From the NCBI GenBank assembly GCA_903868455.1, contig CAIPVK010000094.1, positions 1-13,993 on the forward strand: DNA of 13,993 nucleotides. The letters run 5' to 3'. Numbering within the stretch: position 1 is the stretch's first letter; every line of letters starts with the position of its first letter. Position numbers and translations under genes: made by a program. Origin of the DNA: an uncultured Opitutia bacterium. Lineage in GTDB: Bacteria; Verrucomicrobiota; Verrucomicrobiia; Opitutales; UBA953. Shown piece after piece: positions 11,075 through 13,993 of this stretch. The notes below the pieces were generated by a model. The model saw only the letters and a program-made list of their open reading frames with translations, was not told the origin of the DNA and did not search any database.

Positions 11075-11896
11075 ATGGTTAAGGAAAATTCCCCCGCCGC
11101 CGACCATCCCGCGACGCTTCGCCTGCGCCTCCGCGTCTGGCGCCAGCGCCCCGGCCAGCCCGGCGCCTTCGAGGAGCACGAGCTGCCCGCCGTGCCCACC
11201 AGCGCCTCCTTCCTCGAGATGATGGACCTGCTCAACGAGCGCCTCATCCGCGAGGGCAAGGAGCCCGTCGCCTTCGACCACGACTGCCGCGAGGGCATCT
11301 GCGGCATGTGCTCGATGACCATCAACGGCATGCCGCACGGCCCCCTGCCCGGCGTGACCACCTGCCAGCTGCATATGCGGAACTTCCGCGACGGCGAGAC
11401 CATCACGGTCGAGCCCTGGCGCGCCCGCGCCTTCCCCGTGCTGCGCGACCTCATGGTCGACCGCTCGGGCTTCGACAAGGTCGTGCAGGCCGGCGGCTTC
11501 ATCTCCGTCCGCACCGGCTCCGCCCCCGAGGCCAACTCCATCCCCGTCCCCAAGCCCGTCGCCGACGAGGCGATGGACGCCGCGGAGTGCATCGGCTGCG
11601 GCGCCTGCGTCGCCTCCTGCAAGAACGGCTCCGCCATGCTCTTCGTCGGGGCCAAGGTCACCCACCTCAACCTCCTGCCCCAGGGCAAGCCCGAGGCCGG
11701 CCGCCGCGCGGTCGCCATGGTGCGCGCGATGGACGAGGCCGGCTTCGGCAACTGCACCAACTACGGCGAGTGCCAGGCGCATTGCCCCAAGGGCATCACG
11801 CTCGACGTCATCGCGCGCCTCAACCGCGACTACCTCGCCGAGCGCGTGCGCGCCTTCTTCGCCTCCACCGGCAAGCCCCGCCGCGGCGGCGACTGA
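11075..11896 (+). CDS. sdhB: Succinate dehydrogenase/fumarate reductase iron-sulfur subunit
   Basis: The 273-residue protein carries the three iron-sulfur clusters that move electrons from FAD to the quinone site. The N-terminal ferredoxin-like domain has the [2Fe-2S] ligands C71, C76, C79 (DCREGICGMC) and C97 (TTCQLH). The C-terminal domain has CIGCGACVASC (C172, C175, C178, C182) for the [4Fe-4S] and, with NCTNYGECQAHCPK (C227, C233, C237), the remaining ligands including those of the [3Fe-4S] cluster. All are present. The sequence is of the type that pairs with a single cytochrome b anchor. It follows sdhA by 9 nt and its stop is 6 nt from the convergent marC stop. The ATG at 11075 has no Shine-Dalgarno sequence. 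No terminator with a T-tract is seen between the two convergent genes. Confidence 0.96.
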   Translation: MVKENSPAADHPATLRLRLRVWRQRPGQPGAFEEHELPAVPTSASFLEMMDLLNERLIREGKEPVAFDHDCREGICGMCSMTINGMPHGPLPGVTTCQLHMRNFRDGETITVEPWRARAFPVLRDLMVDRSGFDKVVQAGGFISVRTGSAPEANSIPVPKPVADEAMDAAECIGCGACVASCKNGSAMLFVGAKVTHLNLLPQGKPEAGRRAVAMVRAMDEAGFGNCTNYGECQAHCPKGITLDVIARLNRDYLAERVRAFFASTGKPRRGGD

Positions 11897-11902
11897 CCGG
11901 CC

Positions 11903-12541
11903 TCAGCCGACCGCCGCCCCGAGCCCGGGGAAGAGCGTGAGCAGGCCCGCGGCCATGATCTCGACGCCCACCGCGGCGAGGACGAGGCCCATCACGCGCG
12001 TCAGGACGTTGATGCCCGTCTGGCCGAGGAGGCGCGTGATGCGCTCCGCGCCGGCGAAGGCGCCGAAGGTCGCGGCGGCGCCGACCGCCCCGTAGCCGAC
12101 GAGCAGGGCGAGGTCGCCCGGCCCCTTGGCCTGCTGCGAGTAGATGACCATGGTGGAGAGCGTCGCCGGGCCGGTGAGGAGCGGGATGGTCAGGGGGCTC
12201 ACCGCCACGCTGTCCCCGGCGTCGAGCTTCTCCGACGCCGCGGCCACCTCGCGCGGGTTGCTGTCGGCCGGCTCGGCGTTGAGCATCTGCACCGCGTTGA
12301 TGAGGAGGAGCACCCCGCCGCCCACCTGGAAGGAGGCGAGCGAGATGCCGAAGAACTCGAGCAGCCGCAGGCCCGCGAGGGCGCTGACCGCGATGACGGC
12401 GAAGACCGTCAGGGCGCAGACCCAGACCGTCCGGTGGCGCTGCGCCGGGTTCAGCCCGCGGGTGAAGTGGATGAAGAAGGGCACCACCCCGATCGGGTTC
12501 AGCACGGCCAGCAGGGTGATCAGTTGCTTGAGCGGGTCCAC
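11903..12541 (-). CDS. MarC/YhgN family integral membrane protein
   Basis: This 212-residue protein has about six membrane helices and matches the MarC (NAAT) family. It starts MDPLKQLITLLAVLNPIGVV, the family N-terminal signature, includes GGGVLLLINAVQMLNAE (about residues 74-90) and SPLTIPLLTGPATLSTMVIY (about 115-134), with conserved Pro and Gly turns. The family is named for the E. coli mar locus, but its transport substrate is not established, and a role in multidrug resistance is not supported in later work. The start is a GTG at 12541; a nearby ATG at 12552 is out of frame. The gene is divergent from the beta-barrel gene across an 81-bp gap that holds a palindromic operator, and convergent with sdhB. 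No Shine-Dalgarno sequence is apparent. Confidence 0.9.
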   Translation of the reverse strand: MDPLKQLITLLAVLNPIGVVPFFIHFTRGLNPAQRHRTVWVCALTVFAVIAVSALAGLRLLEFFGISLASFQVGGGVLLLINAVQMLNAEPADSNPREVAAASEKLDAGDSVAVSPLTIPLLTGPATLSTMVIYSQQAKGPGDLALLVGYGAVGAAATFGAFAGAERITRLLGQTGINVLTRVMGLVLAAVGVEIMAAGLLTLFPGLGAAVG

Positions 12542-12584
12542 GCCCCGACCATGACGCGCGCGGGCGCGCCCGCCAAGAGCCGGA

Positions 12585-12590
12585 TTGACA
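12585..12590 (+). promoter_or_regulatory. Perfect -35-like TTGACA upstream of the barrel gene
   Basis: TTGACA occurs in the divergent gap, 32 nt before the barrel ATG. At 17 nt spacing the -10 position falls at 12608-12613 (ACTTGT), a poor match, inside the loop and right arm of the inverted repeat at 12600-12620. If it is used, the transcript would be nearly leaderless. Only the -35 element itself is clear. Confidence 0.4.
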
Positions 12591-12599
12591 GCGCCCGAC

Positions 12600-12620
12600 T
12601 ATCGCAAACTTGTTGCGATA
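12600..12620. promoter_or_regulatory. Perfect inverted repeat, likely regulator operator
   Basis: The arms TATCGCAA (12600-12607) and TTGCGATA (12613-12620) are exact reverse complements, separated by 5 nt (ACTTG). The 21-bp dyad ends 2 nt before the barrel ATG at 12623 and covers the expected -10 zone of that gene. It is AT-richer than its surroundings. Size and symmetry fit a dimeric repressor; the barrel family suggests a zinc-responsive Fur-family regulator, but no known consensus was matched. It could also fold as an RNA hairpin at the start codon. Confidence 0.6.
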
Positions 12621-12622
12621 AG

Positions 12623-13780
12623 ATGCGACCCTTGATCCCCGTCCTTCTCGCCGCCGCCGCCCTCGCCGAACCGGCGGTTCCTTCCCCGCAGGCCGCGTGG
12701 GACACCCGCGCCGCGCTCGTGCTCGTCGGCAACCTCGGCCGCACCAGCGCCGGCGACGCCTACGAGGACACCCTCGCCTCGGCCCACGCCGATCCCGTCC
12801 ACGAAGGGCTCGCCTTCGGCGGCGCCGAGCTCTTCGGGCGCATGGGGCGGGACTGGGCCGACGGCCGTCTCGAGGTCGTCGCCGCCTTCCACGTCGACCG
12901 CCACCCCGGCGAGCCCACCGAGAGCGAGCTCGAGGAGCTGCACGCCGAGTGGTCGCGCGACGCCCTCCGGTTCCGCGCCGGCATCTTCCAAGCGCCGCTC
13001 GGCCTGACCAACACCTTGCACGCCCACGCGTGGACCTTCGCCAACGCGCCCCTCTTCCTCGGCCGCTTCCTCGGCCCCGACAGCCTCCGGAACCCCGGAG
13101 CGCAGGTCGCCTGGGAGGCCGACCCCGGCAAGTCGCTCTGGACCCTCGCCATCCAGCGCGCCACGGGCGACACCGCCTTCTCCTTCCGCGCCTCGCACGA
13201 GGGCGAGGCCTACCTCGGGCGCGTCCACGACGCCGGCCTCGGCTCGGGCCCGCTCGTCACGCTCCGCAACGAGCGCGCCTACCGCCTCGGCGAGGGCGCG
13301 GCCCTCGCCTCCGGCGTCTCCGTCGCCGCGGGCGACAACGCCACGGGCGGCGCCACCTGGATCGGCGCGTGGGATCTCGAGTGGCGGCGCGAGCGCGGCG
13401 AGGGTCGCTGGGTCGCCCTCGAGTCCGAGCTTCTCTACCGCGATTACGAGGCGCGAGCCGGCCTCGACAGCCTCGGCGCGCCCGTCGCCGCCGACCGCCT
13501 GCAGGATCTCGCGGTCGCCCTGTCCGCCAGCGCGGGCCTCGGCGACGGCTGGACCGCGGCCCTCCGCGCCGAGCGCGCCGTGCCGCTCGACCGCGGCGCC
13601 TTCGAGGCCGCCGGTCGCGACGCCGACCGCGAGGCCCGCACGCGCCTCTCGCCCCTGGTGAGTTGGCAGGCGGCGGACGGCCTCCTGCTGCGCCTGCAAT
13701 ACGACCACGATCGCTCGCCCGCCTTCGGGACGGAGGATTCGGTCTGGCTGAAGGTCCAGTGGACCCTCGGTCGCCACTGA
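12623..13780 (+). CDS. Outer-membrane beta-barrel protein, porin-like, possibly zinc-regulated family
   Basis: The 385-residue protein has a signal peptide (MRPLIPVLLAAAALAEPAVP) and an amphipathic beta-strand body ending in VWLKVQWTLGRH, an aromatic outer-membrane signature close to the C-terminus. The segment FQAPLGLTNTLHAHAWTF, then ANAPLFLGRFLGPDSLRNPGAQVAWEA, resembles outer-membrane proteins annotated as zinc-regulated receptors or porins. There, an FG-LN-x-H-x-H-x-W-x-F pattern is followed by a flexible FLG loop and an NPG-type strand; this recognition is from memory of the family. Seven His lie within residues 55-135 (H55, H60, H90, H94, H107, H133, H135), next to acidic residues, which could bind metal. 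The start at 12623 was preferred over an upstream in-frame ATG (12551) because it gives the signal peptide. The gene directly follows a perfect palindrome. Substrate and regulation are inferred. Confidence 0.85.
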   Translation: MRPLIPVLLAAAALAEPAVPSPQAAWDTRAALVLVGNLGRTSAGDAYEDTLASAHADPVHEGLAFGGAELFGRMGRDWADGRLEVVAAFHVDRHPGEPTESELEELHAEWSRDALRFRAGIFQAPLGLTNTLHAHAWTFANAPLFLGRFLGPDSLRNPGAQVAWEADPGKSLWTLAIQRATGDTAFSFRASHEGEAYLGRVHDAGLGSGPLVTLRNERAYRLGEGAALASGVSVAAGDNATGGATWIGAWDLEWRRERGEGRWVALESELLYRDYEARAGLDSLGAPVAADRLQDLAVALSASAGLGDGWTAALRAERAVPLDRGAFEAAGRDADREARTRLSPLVSWQAADGLLLRLQYDHDRSPAFGTEDSVWLKVQWTLGRH

Positions 13781-13786
13781 GCCCGC

Positions 13787-13993
13787 CTAGCCGAGGTTCA
13801 GACCGGCCACGCTCTCCTCAAGCCCGCCGGGACGCGCGCGCCTGAGCCAGGAGCGTCGGTGGCGCGAGACAAGCTCGGCGCGTTCCGCCGGCGTCGCGGG
13901 CCGTCCGAGCAGGCGGCTCAACCCGGCGCGCGCGAGGTCGGCGCCGACCGCGAGTTCCTCCCTCACGCCCGCGTCGCGGATCGCCGCGAGCAG
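13787..13993 (-). CDS. C-terminal end of an unidentified protein, possibly a glycoside hydrolase
   Basis: Reading the minus strand from the right edge gives 68 codons ending in TAG at 13789-13787; the start lies beyond the window. The tail contains RHRRSWLRRARPGGLEESV near the end, preceded by helical Ala/Leu/Arg-rich sequence (LAVGADLARAGLSRLLGRP). A WL-x-R-x-RPGGL-x-xS-type ending recalls the C-termini of beta-N-acetylhexosaminidase-like (GH20) proteins in related bacteria, but this is a weak recollection from a short fragment. The gene is convergent with the barrel gene, with only 6 bp between stops. The lack of stops and the helical pattern make it a real gene with fair confidence; the family is uncertain. 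Confidence 0.65.
   Translation of the reverse strand: MLAAIRDAGVREELAVGADLARAGLSRLLGRPATPAERAELVSRHRRSWLRRARPGGLEESVAGLNLG

Noticed and set aside
11890..11935. Short hairpin (CGGC-CTCA-GCCG) between sdhB and marC as a bidirectional terminator
   Set aside because: The stem is only 4 bp and has no T-tract on either side, so it was not called.

Overview
The window is GC-rich DNA (by eye around 70% or more, not counted), densely coding, with codon third positions dominated by G and C. The gene content is ordinary bacterial chromosome. The best clues to the host are a Bacteroidetes-type sdhCAB operon (one cytochrome b subunit, no sdhD), a moxR-DUF58-batABCD operon and Gram-negative features (an outer-membrane barrel, signal peptides). 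Together these suggest the PVC group, most likely Verrucomicrobiota, but that is an inference. No tRNA, rRNA, insertion sequence, phage gene or CRISPR array was seen.

Layout. Positions 1-6557 (minus strand) hold one compact operon read right to left: moxR AAA+ ATPase, DUF58 protein, a small DUF4381-like membrane protein, BatA (VWA), BatB (VWA), BatC-like TPR protein, and BatD-like protein cut by the left edge. Most junctions overlap by 4 nt or have gaps of 1-3 nt. pyrG (CTP synthase, minus, 6634-8235) lies just upstream of moxR with no visible terminator between them. A 227-bp divergent region (8236-8462) separates pyrG from sdhC-sdhA-sdhB (plus, 8463-11896), which encodes succinate dehydrogenase/fumarate reductase. 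A MarC-family membrane protein (minus, 11903-12541) follows, convergent with sdhB. An 81-bp divergent region with a perfect 8+5+8 inverted repeat then precedes an outer-membrane beta-barrel gene (plus, 12623-13780). The C-terminal end of one more gene (minus, 13787 onward) runs off the right edge.

How they work together. The MoxR ATPase and DUF58/VWA proteins are thought to form an envelope-associated chaperone-like system acting with BatA-D. SdhCAB links the TCA cycle to the quinone pool. PyrG makes CTP. The barrel resembles outer-membrane proteins annotated as zinc-regulated, and the palindrome at its start is a good candidate operator.

No convincing undescribed multi-gene system is present. 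The items most worth checking are the structured pyrG leader, the palindromic operator upstream of the barrel, and the scarcity of Shine-Dalgarno sequences outside two genes of the bat operon.
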